Part shown: piece by piece, positions 41,430 to 49,249 of the stretch
Layout: every line of letters starts with the position of its first letter
How positions within the stretch are numbered: the stretch's first letter is position 1
Assembly: GCA_902768665.1 (NCBI GenBank)
Contig: CACXMA010000002.1
Location: 54,772-118,771, forward strand
DNA from: an uncultured Bacteroidia bacterium
GTDB lineage: Bacteria > Bacteroidota > Bacteroidia > Bacteroidales > UBA932
DNA: 64,000 nucleotides
Direction of reading: 5' to 3'
The notes under the pieces: generated by a model
Databases searched by the model: none
The model's input: the letters and a program-made list of their open reading frames with translations, nothing else
What the model was told of the DNA's origin: nothing
Made by a program: the position numbers and the translations under genes

Positions 41430-43967
41430 CTATTTAACCACATATTCGATGCGGGCCCCCTCATGCATGGCCTGCAGGATGGCCGTAAGGTCTTCCGCCG
41501 TGACTTCGCCGAGGCGCTGCTGATAACTCGTGAGCAGGTCCTTCCCCTCCCCGTAACGCTTGAGGATCAGGTCCAGGAGGCTCTCCTCCGTCCGGATGGT
41601 ATCGTCAAGCTCGGCCTTGAGCCGCTCCTTGTAGGCCTTCAGTACCCCCTGCGGCACCGGTTCGGCGGCAGCGCGGCGAAGCGCGCGGCGAAGGGGATGG
41701 ACCGCATCCATCGGGTCGGTGGAGGCGACCCCGACAGGGAGGGCGGACTGCTCGGCGGGCGTCGCGTGGATGATTACATGCACCATGCCCTGGGGGTAGG
41801 ACGTGAAACTGGCATCCATCGTGAAACGGAGGCCATCGGCGGTCAGTTCCGCGTTCAGGCAGTCCTTGAGGTAATAGTAGGCGAGGTTCAGCGCATAGAC
41901 GTTCTTGGCGCTGTACAGCAACGGAATCCGCAGCAGCAGGTGGCAGCCCGGCACGCCTTCCCTGCGGAGAACGGTCAGGACGCCGGAACGGGGCTGGGTG
42001 TCGATGCGGGCCGGCTGGGTCCGCTGGGTCGACACGGGCATGGCACCGAGCCAGCGGCTCAGCAGCTTTTTCGTCTTCTCGGGTTGAAGGTCGCCGACGA
42101 GCACCAGCACGCCGTCGTTGCAGCGGGAAAAGCGAGCGGCAAAGTACTGCTCGGCCTTCTGCGGCAGGGCGTCCGTCAGGTTGCCGATGCTCTTCCAGGA
42201 GGTATAGCGGTCCGCCGGCCACATCAGTTCCCACATCCCGGCTTCGGTCCTGTCGGCCTCGGTCAGCGCCAGGGCCTGGTTCGCCCGGTAGGTGGCGAAG
42301 GCATTGGGATCCGGCTTGCGGTGATGGGCCAGTTCGAGGAGGGAACGGATCAGGAGTTCCAGTCTCGAGGCGGGGGCATGGCCCGTCAGACGCAGGTCCT
42401 GCATGCCCACGGAAGGCTCCATCTCGATGCCGCTCGCGCGGAGCATGTTGTAGAAATCCAGGCCCGTCAGCGGCCCGACGAAGCCCAGCCGGAGCATGTC
42501 CCCGACAAAGGCCCCTTCCCCGTCCGCGAGGTCCGGCACCAGCGGATAGCCGCCGCGCAGAAGCCAGCCGAAGTGGAAGTAGCCGGGGTCGCCGGAAGTC
42601 TGCTTGAAGACCACCTCCATCCCGTTGGCGAAGCGCCACAGCTGACCGCCGGAGACCGGTTCCGGCAGTTCCTTTTTCAGTTTGACCTTCACCGGCGCAA
42701 CGCCGAGATTGAGCGTATCGGCCTTGTTGTTCACATAGGTATAGACGTATCCGTTTCGACTTCCCCAGGCCTCGCGGAAACGCTGGAGCGGACTGGGGTC
42801 GCGGCTGCCTTTCACCGTCAGGCAGAGATTGGCGGCACTGTCGAGCAGGGCGGCGGCATAGCCGGACATCAGCCGGCTTTCCTCCTCCTTGCGGAGGCTG
42901 CGGCTGGTGAGGAATTTCGCGACTTCCACCTCGGAGGCGAGATCGCAGCCGTAGAGGCTGGCGGCGATGAGCTTGTCCATCAGGACGCGGTTCGTCATCC
43001 GTTTGCCGAAGCGCAGGGCCCGGTGGTACATCTGCCGCGTCTCGTCGGCGTATTCTTCCGTCAGGACGCCGTCCCGGTCGATGACCGAGAGGGTCCGGGC
43101 CACGATTTCGACCATGCGGTCCACCCGCGAAGTGTCTGTCGTGACGCGGAGGCTGAATTGCTCGTCACCCGGAGAATCGGCGCTGCCGCGGTAGCTCGTC
43201 TCGATGGTTCCGTAAGGGATGTGCTCGGCCAGGCAGGCCGTGCGGATGCGGCGGTAGAGGATGTTGCCGAGGGCATGGCTGTAGGCCCAGGAAAGGTAAG
43301 GGACGACCGTGTTGAGTCGCTCGCGGGGCGTCCGCGGCATCCGGTAGACCAGCTCGATGGACGCGACGGCACCGTCGGCCGGGCCGCGGCGGAACTTCGT
43401 TTCCGGGGTCGGTTTCCATTCATACCGGTCATGGAAGGACTGGGCCGGGGTCGCCGGAAGGAGCATGGAGAGGTGTTCCAGGACGGTTTTGGTGGAAGTC
43501 GGGTCGATGTCGCCGGAAGCGAGGATGGTGTGGTTCCCCCCGGGCGTCTCGAGGATGAGGTCGGTCAGCAGCAGGAGCACCGAGTCGCGGACCAGGGCAT
43601 CGCTTACCCGCAGGTCGCTGAAACGAAAGACCGTCACCCCGCCGGCGCGGCTGATGAAACCGTCCGGGCCAAGGCCGGCGCCGTGGTCCGTCAGGAAACG
43701 CCAGCTGCGCTCACCCGGGAAGTGCGGGAGGTCGCCGAGCAGCGCCCGGGCGTCCGGGGCCGCATCGGTGTCGACGAGCAGGGCGAAATCCGCCAGTCCC
43801 TTCTCGGCTTCGCTGAGCGCGAGCGTATAGGGAACGCCGCTGCGGAGCGTGCCGGCATGGTAACGTCCGTGACGCTTCAGGGCCGGCAGCTGCTGCGCTG
43901 GCACTGTTGTTGCAAATACCAGTGCCGCAGCCAGCGCGGAAAGGATATGTCGAGGCGAAAAATGCAT
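41430..43967 (-). CDS. M16-peptidase-like protein lacking the zinc motif
   Basis: 845 residues. A signal peptide (ILSALAAALVFATTVPAQQ) precedes tandem M16-type halves of ~400 residues. The peptidase_M16_C-like parts are visible as YLSWAYSHALGNILYRRIR and AYYYLKDCLNAELTADGLRF, and GVLVLVGDLQPEKTKKLLSR is the classic inter-domain strand. I find neither HxxEH nor the inverted HxxDH in either half, so it is probably a non-catalytic partner or a degenerate protease in the periplasm. It is followed by DUF3109. Confidence 0.8.
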   Translation of the reverse strand: MHFSPRHILSALAAALVFATTVPAQQLPALKRHGRYHAGTLRSGVPYTLALSEAEKGLADFALLVDTDAAPDARALLGDLPHFPGERSWRFLTDHGAGLGPDGFISRAGGVTVFRFSDLRVSDALVRDSVLLLLTDLILETPGGNHTILASGDIDPTSTKTVLEHLSMLLPATPAQSFHDRYEWKPTPETKFRRGPADGAVASIELVYRMPRTPRERLNTVVPYLSWAYSHALGNILYRRIRTACLAEHIPYGTIETSYRGSADSPGDEQFSLRVTTDTSRVDRMVEIVARTLSVIDRDGVLTEEYADETRQMYHRALRFGKRMTNRVLMDKLIAASLYGCDLASEVEVAKFLTSRSLRKEEESRLMSGYAAALLDSAANLCLTVKGSRDPSPLQRFREAWGSRNGYVYTYVNNKADTLNLGVAPVKVKLKKELPEPVSGGQLWRFANGMEVVFKQTSGDPGYFHFGWLLRGGYPLVPDLADGEGAFVGDMLRLGFVGPLTGLDFYNMLRASGIEMEPSVGMQDLRLTGHAPASRLELLIRSLLELAHHRKPDPNAFATYRANQALALTEADRTEAGMWELMWPADRYTSWKSIGNLTDALPQKAEQYFAARFSRCNDGVLVLVGDLQPEKTKKLLSRWLGAMPVSTQRTQPARIDTQPRSGVLTVLRREGVPGCHLLLRIPLLYSAKNVYALNLAYYYLKDCLNAELTADGLRFTMDASFTSYPQGMVHVIIHATPAEQSALPVGVASTDPMDAVHPLRRALRRAAAEPVPQGVLKAYKERLKAELDDTIRTEESLLDLILKRYGEGKDLLTSYQQRLGEVTAEDLTAILQAMHEGARIEYVVK

Positions 43968-43987
43968 GCTCTTTCCCGAAAAATCTG

Positions 43988-43995
43988 CAAAAGTA
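43988..43995 (-). promoter_or_regulatory. -7 element TACTTTTG for the M16-like gene
   Basis: Perfect TAnnTTTG 21 bp upstream of the ATG at 43967; divergent from 44010. Confidence 0.6.
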
Positions 43996-44009
43996 AAACA
44001 ATTATTTGC

Positions 44010-44017
44010 TATTTTTG
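44010..44017 (+). promoter_or_regulatory. -7 element TATTTTTG for the TPR-like gene
   Basis: Perfect TAnnTTTG 41 bp upstream of the ATG at 44059. Confidence 0.6.
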
Positions 44018-44058
44018 CAATTCGTTTGTGAGAAAATAATAATTAATTGAATACGAAA

Positions 44059-44928
44059 ATGAAAAAACTTGTTCTTATTCTTGCTGCAGCCCTGACGAGT
44101 GCTGCCATGGCTTTCGCCCAGGACTACAATGAGGTGGTGGATTCGTACAACAAGGCCGCGGAGACGCTCGAGAGCGGCGACCTTGAGGCCGCGCTCGCCT
44201 GCTTCCAGGAGACCTACAAGCTGGCCCAGGGCGTAGAGGAAGAAGGTGTTGACGAGATTCTCGGTGTCTGCAAGACCCAGATCCCCGTCCTCGCTTACAA
44301 CCTCGCCATCCGCGAGTACAATGGCGGCGACTTCAAGGCTTGCGCCGAGAAGGCCCTCGCCGCTGCCGAGCTCGCCGCCCAGTTCGAGAACGCCGAGAAG
44401 GAGGCTGAGGCCATTACCCTCGCCGCCGATGCGAAGTATTACTTTGCCAAGGGCCTGGAAGACACCGATCTCGAGGCCGCCAAGGCAGAGCTGAAGGTCC
44501 TGCACGAGGCCGGAGAGGCCCGCGCCACGGGACGTCTCGGCTATCTCCTCTCCAAGGAGGCCACCGAGCTCCAGAAAGAGGCCACGGCCCTGACGGACGC
44601 TGCCGCCAAGAAGGAGGCCTTCAAGAAGGTCTACGAGGTTGCCAAGGAGGCCATCGGTTATGAGGATTCCGCCGCTGCGGAGAAGACCCTCGCCACCGCC
44701 GCCCGCAACATCGACAAGTGGGATGAGGCCATCGCCGGTTACGAGAAGTACCTCGAGCTGAAACCGGATGCCAAGGATCTTCTCTCGATCACCAACAACC
44801 TCGCCATGTGCTACGAGAAGGTGAACAACAAGGCCAAGGCCCTCGAGCTCTACAAGGTCGTCGCCGCCGGTGACAACGAGAAGCTCAAAGCCAGCGCCCT
44901 CAAGAAGATCGAGAAGCTCACCAAGTAA
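44059..44928 (+). CDS. Secreted tetratricopeptide-like repeat protein
   Basis: 289 residues from the ATG at 44059. A signal peptide (KKLVLILAAALTSAAMAFAQ) precedes alanine-rich helical pairs with TPR spacing (YNKAAETLESGDLEAALACF, YNLAIREYNGGDFKACAEKA, WDEAIAGYEKYLELKPDAKD, LAMCYEKVNNKAKALELYK). A periplasmic scaffold is likely. Codon use is strongly biased (GCC, GAG, AAG), suggesting high expression. Followed 11 bp later by the U32 gene. Confidence 0.85.
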   Translation: MKKLVLILAAALTSAAMAFAQDYNEVVDSYNKAAETLESGDLEAALACFQETYKLAQGVEEEGVDEILGVCKTQIPVLAYNLAIREYNGGDFKACAEKALAAAELAAQFENAEKEAEAITLAADAKYYFAKGLEDTDLEAAKAELKVLHEAGEARATGRLGYLLSKEATELQKEATALTDAAAKKEAFKKVYEVAKEAIGYEDSAAAEKTLATAARNIDKWDEAIAGYEKYLELKPDAKDLLSITNNLAMCYEKVNNKAKALELYKVVAAGDNEKLKASALKKIEKLTK

Positions 44929-44939
44929 TTCCCTCCCGC

Positions 44940-46958
44940 ATGCAGCACACGCTCGAACTGCTTGCGCCTGCAAGAAACCTTTCCATCGGCATCGCAGCCA
45001 TCGACTGCGGTGCCGATGCGGTGTATATCGCAGGCCCGGCGTTCGGGGCCCGGCAGGCCGCCGGGAACAGCGTGGAGGATATCCGGGCGCTGTGCACCTA
45101 TGCCCACCGCTACGGCGCGCGCATCTTCGTCACGGTCAATACCATCCTCTATGACAGTGAGCTGGAGGAGGCCCGGGAGCTGGTGCATGAGCTGGCCGCG
45201 GCGGGCGTCGACGCCCTGATTGTCCAGGATTTCGCCCTGCTGGAGCTGTGCAAGGACCTTTCGTTGCCGCTGCACGCCTCGACACAGTGCGCCATCCGGA
45301 CACCGGAGCGGGCCGCCTTCCTCGAAGGCCTTGGCTTCTCCCGCGTCGTTCCCGAGAGGCAGCTGTCGCTGGCGGAAATCCGCGCCATCCGGGGGGCCGT
45401 CGGCTGCGAGATCGAATGCTTCGTCCACGGCGCCCTCTGCGTCTGCTACAGCGGAAACTGCTATCTGTCCGAATACATCGACGGCCGCAGCGCCAACCGC
45501 GGCGCCTGCATCCAGGCCTGCCGCTCCCGCTATGACCTAGTGGACGCGGCCGGCAAGGTCCTCGTCCGGGACAAGGCCCTGCTGTCGCTGCGGGATTTCA
45601 ACCTCCTCCACCGGCTGGAGGACCTCGCCGAGGCCGGCGTCTGCTCGTTCAAGATCGAGGGCCGGCTCAAGAGCCTTTCCTATGTCCGGAATGCCGTTCG
45701 GGCCTACTCCATGGCCCTGGACGGGCTTGTCGCCCGCCATCCGGACCGTTATCGCCGGGCCTCCTTCGGCCGCGTGACCGAGGGCTTCCGGCCCGACCTC
45801 AACAAGACCTTCCAGCGCGGCTACACGGAGCTGTATCTCGACGGCCGTCGCGAGCGGAACTGGTCCAGCGCCGACGCTCCGAAATCCATCGGAGAGCCCG
45901 TCGGCAGCGTCCGGATCGTCCGGGGAGCACAGGTAGAACTGGACCTTCTGCCCGGAATCCGGCTTCGCAACGGCGACGGATTCGCCTTCCTCGCCGGCGG
46001 AGAGGTCATCGGCTTCCGCGGCGATGTCTGCGAAGGCCGCCTTATCCGCTGCAACCGCCCCGTGGAGGGGCTCCGGGCCGGCATGCGCCTGTTCCGCAAC
46101 ATCAGTGCGGAATTCGAGAAGGAGATGGACTCGCAGCCCTGCCGTCGCATGCTGTCCGTGCAGCTGGATGTGCTCATTTCGAGCGACCTTCCTCCTGTCA
46201 TTTCGAGCGAAGTCGAGAAATCTGTTATGCGTGTCACGGCCCATTCCGAGGACGGCCGCATTGCCGAAGCGGACTTCCCCACCGCCGGCTTCCCCATCGC
46301 TGACAATCAGCAGCGTATGCAGGAGATACTCCTCGGCCAGCTCTCCAAAACCAGCGGGCATTATTCTTTCACGGTAAAGGAGCCGTCATTCCGCGGCTTG
46401 GATCCGTCATTCCACGGCCTGGATCCGTCATTCCACGGCCTGGATCCGTCATTCCACGGCTTGGATCCGTCATTCCACGGCCTGTCCGTGGAATCTAAGC
46501 GTCTGCCGCTCCTCAAAGCCGCCTTCCTCAACGACATCCGCCGCCGCATGGCCGAACTGCTCGATGCGCAGCCCTGCGGCCGCCTGCCGTTGTATCAGAT
46601 TTCTCCACTCCCTTCGGTCGGTCGAAATGACAGAACTGCCACTCCGAGCGCCCCCTCTCCTGTCATTTCGAGCGAAGTCGAGAAATCTGTTACCTATAAA
46701 GAGAACGTAGCCAATGCCCTGAGCCGGACTACCTATAAGCGCCTCGGCGCCGCATCCGTCGAACCCGCCTACGAGCTCTCCCACAAGGCCGGCGCGGAAC
46801 TCATGCGCAGCCGCTACTGCATCCGCTACGAGCTCGGCCTCTGCCCGCGCCACCAGGGCGCCCGCGACACCGGCCCCCTCTTCCTCCTCAACAACGGCCG
46901 CCGCCTCGCTCTCCACTTCCACTGCGCCACCTGCGAAATGACTGTCGACGAGGCGTAA
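44940..46958 (+). CDS. U32-family protein (RlhA/YegQ-like) with in-frame repeat insertions
   Basis: 672 residues. The U32 core (~1-330) shows LELLAPARNLSIGIAAIDCG, ALIVQDFALLEL, HASTQCAIRT, VVPERQLSLAEI, the signature ECFVHGALCVCYSGNCYLS and IEGRLKSLSYV. U32 proteins such as RlhA and TrhP carry out prephenate-dependent hydroxylation of rRNA or tRNA; proteolytic activity is doubtful. The C-terminal part (~400-672) is interrupted by repeat-derived segments: VISSEVEKSV at ~419 and ~578, and five GLDPSFH-type heptads at ~482-515. The conserved tail resumes at KRLGAASVEPAYELSHKAG. All insertions keep the frame. Confidence 0.88.
   Translation: MQHTLELLAPARNLSIGIAAIDCGADAVYIAGPAFGARQAAGNSVEDIRALCTYAHRYGARIFVTVNTILYDSELEEARELVHELAAAGVDALIVQDFALLELCKDLSLPLHASTQCAIRTPERAAFLEGLGFSRVVPERQLSLAEIRAIRGAVGCEIECFVHGALCVCYSGNCYLSEYIDGRSANRGACIQACRSRYDLVDAAGKVLVRDKALLSLRDFNLLHRLEDLAEAGVCSFKIEGRLKSLSYVRNAVRAYSMALDGLVARHPDRYRRASFGRVTEGFRPDLNKTFQRGYTELYLDGRRERNWSSADAPKSIGEPVGSVRIVRGAQVELDLLPGIRLRNGDGFAFLAGGEVIGFRGDVCEGRLIRCNRPVEGLRAGMRLFRNISAEFEKEMDSQPCRRMLSVQLDVLISSDLPPVISSEVEKSVMRVTAHSEDGRIAEADFPTAGFPIADNQQRMQEILLGQLSKTSGHYSFTVKEPSFRGLDPSFHGLDPSFHGLDPSFHGLDPSFHGLSVESKRLPLLKAAFLNDIRRRMAELLDAQPCGRLPLYQISPLPSVGRNDRTATPSAPSPVISSEVEKSVTYKENVANALSRTTYKRLGAASVEPAYELSHKAGAELMRSRYCIRYELGLCPRHQGARDTGPLFLLNNGRRLALHFHCATCEMTVDEA
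46195..46224 (+). repeat. Dispersed repeat copy A1 inside the U32 gene
   Basis: CTGTCATTTCGAGCGAAGTC then GAGAAATCTG; identical to the right arm of the copy at 46597-46689. A partial copy (TCATTTCGAGCGA) lies just upstream at 46174. Confidence 0.8.
46383..46494 (-). repeat. Five 21-bp tandem units plus a palindrome inside the U32 gene
   Basis: Units of 21 bp (CCGTCATTCCACGGCCTGGA plus T) start at 46383, 46404, 46425, 46446 and 46467. The last one ends in the palindrome ATTCCACGG-CCTGT-CCGTGGAAT (46472-46494). On the minus strand this is the same element found between genes at 47403, 47734 and 49097. It encodes GLDPSFH heptads in the U32 frame. Confidence 0.9.
46597..46689. repeat. Inverted-repeat element A2 inside the U32 gene
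   Basis: Left arm AGATTTCTCCACTCCCTTCG...GAAATGACAG (46597-46633) and right arm CTGTCATTTCGAGCG...GAGAAATCTG (46660-46689) are imperfect reverse complements around a ~26-nt centre. The right arm equals copy A1. Confidence 0.8.
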
Positions 46959-47010
46959 GGCCCTCTGGTATTAGATTTCTCGCTTCGCGCGGGAAGCACC
47001 TCCGCCTCGC

Positions 47011-47160
47011 ACCTTCCAGTCTCCGCCGCGCAACAATCTCATACTCAAACACTTACAAAATTGCAGCTGGAAGGTCCCCCGAAAAAACAGGCCACCTTCC
47101 AATCCATATTTTACAAGCGGCTGACATTCAATCATTTCCAAAATGCAGGCTGGAAGGTGG
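47011..47160. repeat. Two nested ACCTTCCA/TGGAAGGT inverted-repeat pairs
   Basis: ACCTTCCAG (47011-47019) pairs with CTGGAAGGT (47067-47075); CCACCTTCCA (47092-47101) pairs with TGGAAGGTGG (47151-47160). Confidence 0.6.
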
Positions 47161-47237
47161 CACGTGTCGTCCCTCCATCTTCCTACGTGAACGCTTGTTG
47201 TTTCCGAAGCATGGCTCCGGCAAGCAGGTCTGCTGTA

Positions 47238-47396
47238 CGAGGGGGCAACAATCACGGCTTTGTAACATGCTAATTATCAGCTCATTCCCCCTTAACGACT
47301 GTTATCCCCCTGCTATTTTATTAGGGGGTTAACAACTCCATCAGATGAAGTACGTGATTGTCAATCATTTCCAAGCAGCCCATTGTTACCCCCTCG
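47238..47396. repeat. 15-bp inverted repeat CGAGGGGGYAACAAT
   Basis: CGAGGGGGCAACAAT at 47238-47252 and its near-perfect reverse complement at 47382-47396 (one mismatch) enclose a hairpin CCCCCT...AGGGGG (47306-47328). Confidence 0.6.
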
Positions 47397-47402
47397 GGAA
47401 GC

Positions 47403-47474
47403 AGATTCCACGGACGGAGCCGTGGAATGACGGGAATACTGCTGCAGGCGCTGGACGGGGCCGTGGAATGACGG
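47403..47474. repeat. REP-like palindromes, one full and one half copy
   Basis: Full copy 47403-47433: AGATTCCACGGACGGAGCCG then TGGAATGACGG, with stem ATTCCACGG/CCGTGGAAT. The half copy at 47453-47474 carries only the right side (GGACGGGGCCGTGGAATGAC). Confidence 0.85.
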
Positions 47475-47506
47475 AGAAAGACTGGCCGCAGGGGCGGAGG
47501 GAGCTC

Positions 47507-47707
47507 GTTGCTGCTGCGGTGCGGGCTCGAAAGTGCGGAAACGGAAATGTGCGGGGGCCACGTGCAGGGGGCGGTGACGCGTAGCGGCATGACGAGCATT
47601 GTCCGCCGACGTTACGAGCCGCACGGCTCGTAAAAGGAGAAGTTGGCTCGTCAAGCCCCCGGTGCCGCTCCGTTCCCGCACTTTCGAGCCTGCACCGCAG
47701 TAGCAAC
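47507..47707. repeat. 38-bp inverted repeat enclosing a perfect hairpin
   Basis: Arms 47507-47544 and 47670-47707 are reverse complements with three to four mismatches (core GGCTCGAAAGTGCGG). Between them lies a perfect 9-bp hairpin TACGAGCCG-CA-CGGCTCGTA (47613-47632). REP-like palindromes flank the structure on both sides. Confidence 0.75.
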
Positions 47708-47733
47708 AACGGACTTCCGGAGCACCGGAGAAC

Positions 47734-47850
47734 AGATTCCACGGACGGGGCCGTGGAATGACGGTTCAACTGCCGCGGGCGCTGGACAGGCCGTGGAATG
47801 ACGGTTCAATTGCCGCGGGCGCTGGACAAGCCGTGGAATGACGGTTCAGC
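47734..47850. repeat. REP-like palindrome followed by 40-bp tandem units
   Basis: A full palindrome at 47734-47764 is followed by two near-identical 40-bp units (47771-47810, 47811-47850). Each unit starts TGCCGCGGGCGCTGGACA and ends CCGTGGAATGACGGTTCA; they differ mainly at one loop base. Confidence 0.85.
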
Positions 47851-47852
47851 GA

Positions 47853-49067
47853 TTACTCGAAGGCGAAGGAGATTTCGACATCGCCGAAGCGGGAGCGCTG
47901 GCCGCTGTATTTGGTAAGGTAGTAGTTGCTGAGCTGACCGCGCCAGACGATGTCGTCGTAGCGGCGGAAGGGAAGATCCAGCTCGATGCCGTAGCTCTTG
48001 GAATTGAACTTTACCATGGCGGAGCATTTCCAGCTGGTCATGCTGCCGCCGTCGTCCTCGACGACCATGAATGCGATCTTGTCCAGCTGATCGGTCCATT
48101 CGGAGACAAGCACCGTGTTGACGTTGATGATCTGTCCGCGCCAGCGGCGGCGGCACACGAGCATGAAATCGGTGATGGCCGGATTGTAGAGCTTGAGCTC
48201 GGCTTCCGTCGAGGCATGGAAATCCTCCACCTTGCCGGCCTTGATGAAGAACTCCGACGCCCCGGCGAACCAGCAGTCGTAATTGTTGATCATCTTGAAC
48301 TCCTTGATAAAGAGCGTCCTGGTGCTGCCGACGGCGTCCCCCTCGCTCCGCACCGTCACCGAGCCGCCCTGTCCCCAGTCGGGGTCGTTCTTCCGCAGCA
48401 CCTGGAGGGTGGTATAGGCCGCGTCGTCGTTGCGGTTGATGACCCATACGGGCGTCTCCATCGCGAACGCCTCGTTGACGTCGACCTTCTCGACATGGCG
48501 GTCCGCCCCCTCCCCGACGAGGCGGTAGCCGATGTTGTTGGAAGTATTATCCCCCGGATCGAAGGTAATGACAGGCAGCACATCGCCTTCCCAGTTTTCG
48601 AAATAGGGCCAGTAGATCTGTGCATCCGAATCCTGCAGGGCCCGGAGATAGGCATCGGCGTCCATCGGCTCCTCCCCCGAAGCCCTGGTCCTCGCCGCGC
48701 GCTGCCGGACCGTCTGCTCCAGCAGGTCCCGCATCGGCACGGAATAGCTCCTGACCGGGGATTTGGTCTCCAGCTTGTCCTCCCCGACGCCCGTTCCCGG
48801 GGCGGCGAAAAGATTCCGGAGCGTATATTCCTCATCATAACCGTTGTCGGCCGAGGCCAGCACCGCCTGGTAGACCTCCTCCATCTGCTGCGTCCCGAAC
48901 GGCACCTCGGCAAACAGCTCCGCCAGCTCGTCGAGGGAGACGCTGGCCGGCTCGCGGCTCTCTCCGGCATCCGGGAAATCTTCGATTTTGTCGTCCAGCT
49001 TCTCGCAGCCGGCGCACAGCAGCGCCGGAATCATCAGCCGCACTGCCCATAAAAAAACTCTTTTCAT
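47853..49067 (-). CDS. Lipoprotein of unknown function
   Basis: 404 residues. Signal and lipobox are seen in LMIPALLCAGCEKLDDKIED. An Asp/Glu-rich N-terminal region with SLDELAELFAEVPFG is followed by a beta-rich C-terminal half (ITDFMLVCRRRWRGQIINVN, KIAFMVVEDDGGSMTSWKC). No known catalytic motif; family not recognised. The stop codon lies next to the last REP-like unit. No neighbour is in close operon spacing. It is likely an outer-membrane lipoprotein. Confidence 0.75.
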   Translation of the reverse strand: MKRVFLWAVRLMIPALLCAGCEKLDDKIEDFPDAGESREPASVSLDELAELFAEVPFGTQQMEEVYQAVLASADNGYDEEYTLRNLFAAPGTGVGEDKLETKSPVRSYSVPMRDLLEQTVRQRAARTRASGEEPMDADAYLRALQDSDAQIYWPYFENWEGDVLPVITFDPGDNTSNNIGYRLVGEGADRHVEKVDVNEAFAMETPVWVINRNDDAAYTTLQVLRKNDPDWGQGGSVTVRSEGDAVGSTRTLFIKEFKMINNYDCWFAGASEFFIKAGKVEDFHASTEAELKLYNPAITDFMLVCRRRWRGQIINVNTVLVSEWTDQLDKIAFMVVEDDGGSMTSWKCSAMVKFNSKSYGIELDLPFRRYDDIVWRGQLSNYYLTKYSGQRSRFGDVEISFAFE

Positions 49068-49096
49068 CGCTTTGCATTTTTATTTTGGTTCATAAT

Positions 49097-49160
49097 AGAT
49101 TCCATGGACAAGCCATGGAATGACGGAATAAGATTCTATGGACAAGCCATGGAATGACGA
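49097..49160. repeat. Two REP-like palindromes with changed stems
   Basis: Copies at 49097-49126 (AGATTCCATGGACAAGCCAT then GGAATGACGG) and 49131-49160. The stem here is CCATGG/CCATGG where other copies have CCACGG/CCGTGG, so both sides changed together. Confidence 0.85.
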
Positions 49161-49249
49161 AATCCTTATGCAAAGGACAAGAAAAATATCCGTGTACCGA
49201 AAAAGTACACGGATAAAATTCAAAATCGTATTCCCACAGCCGTAGAAGG

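Larger units (their letters stand above)
46959..47852. other. Gene-free, repeat-dense stretch of ~0.9 kb
   Basis: No credible gene is seen: short frames here lack a ribosome site and family features and consist of repeat translations. The stretch holds short inverted repeats (47011-47160 and 47238-47396), a CCCCCT/AGGGGG hairpin (47306-47328), REP-like palindromes (47403-47474, 47734-47850) and a 38-bp inverted repeat (47507-47707). Confidence 0.75.

Noticed and set aside
46383-46494. Possible CRISPR array (regularly repeated 21-bp units)
   Set aside because: The units are directly adjacent without spacers, lie in a coding frame, and no cas gene is present.
44940-46958. U32 gene as a frameshifted pseudogene
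   Set aside because: Despite three repeat insertions the frame is intact from ATG to TAA and the conserved C-terminal tail is present.
46971-47255. 94-codon minus-strand ORF after the U32 gene
   Set aside because: No ribosome site, signal or family features; its sequence consists of the CCACCTTCCA inverted repeats.
47386-47769. Overlapping ORFs of 79-127 codons in the repeat region
   Set aside because: Their translations are readings of the REP-like palindromes and the 38-bp inverted repeat on both strands; none has a plausible start context.
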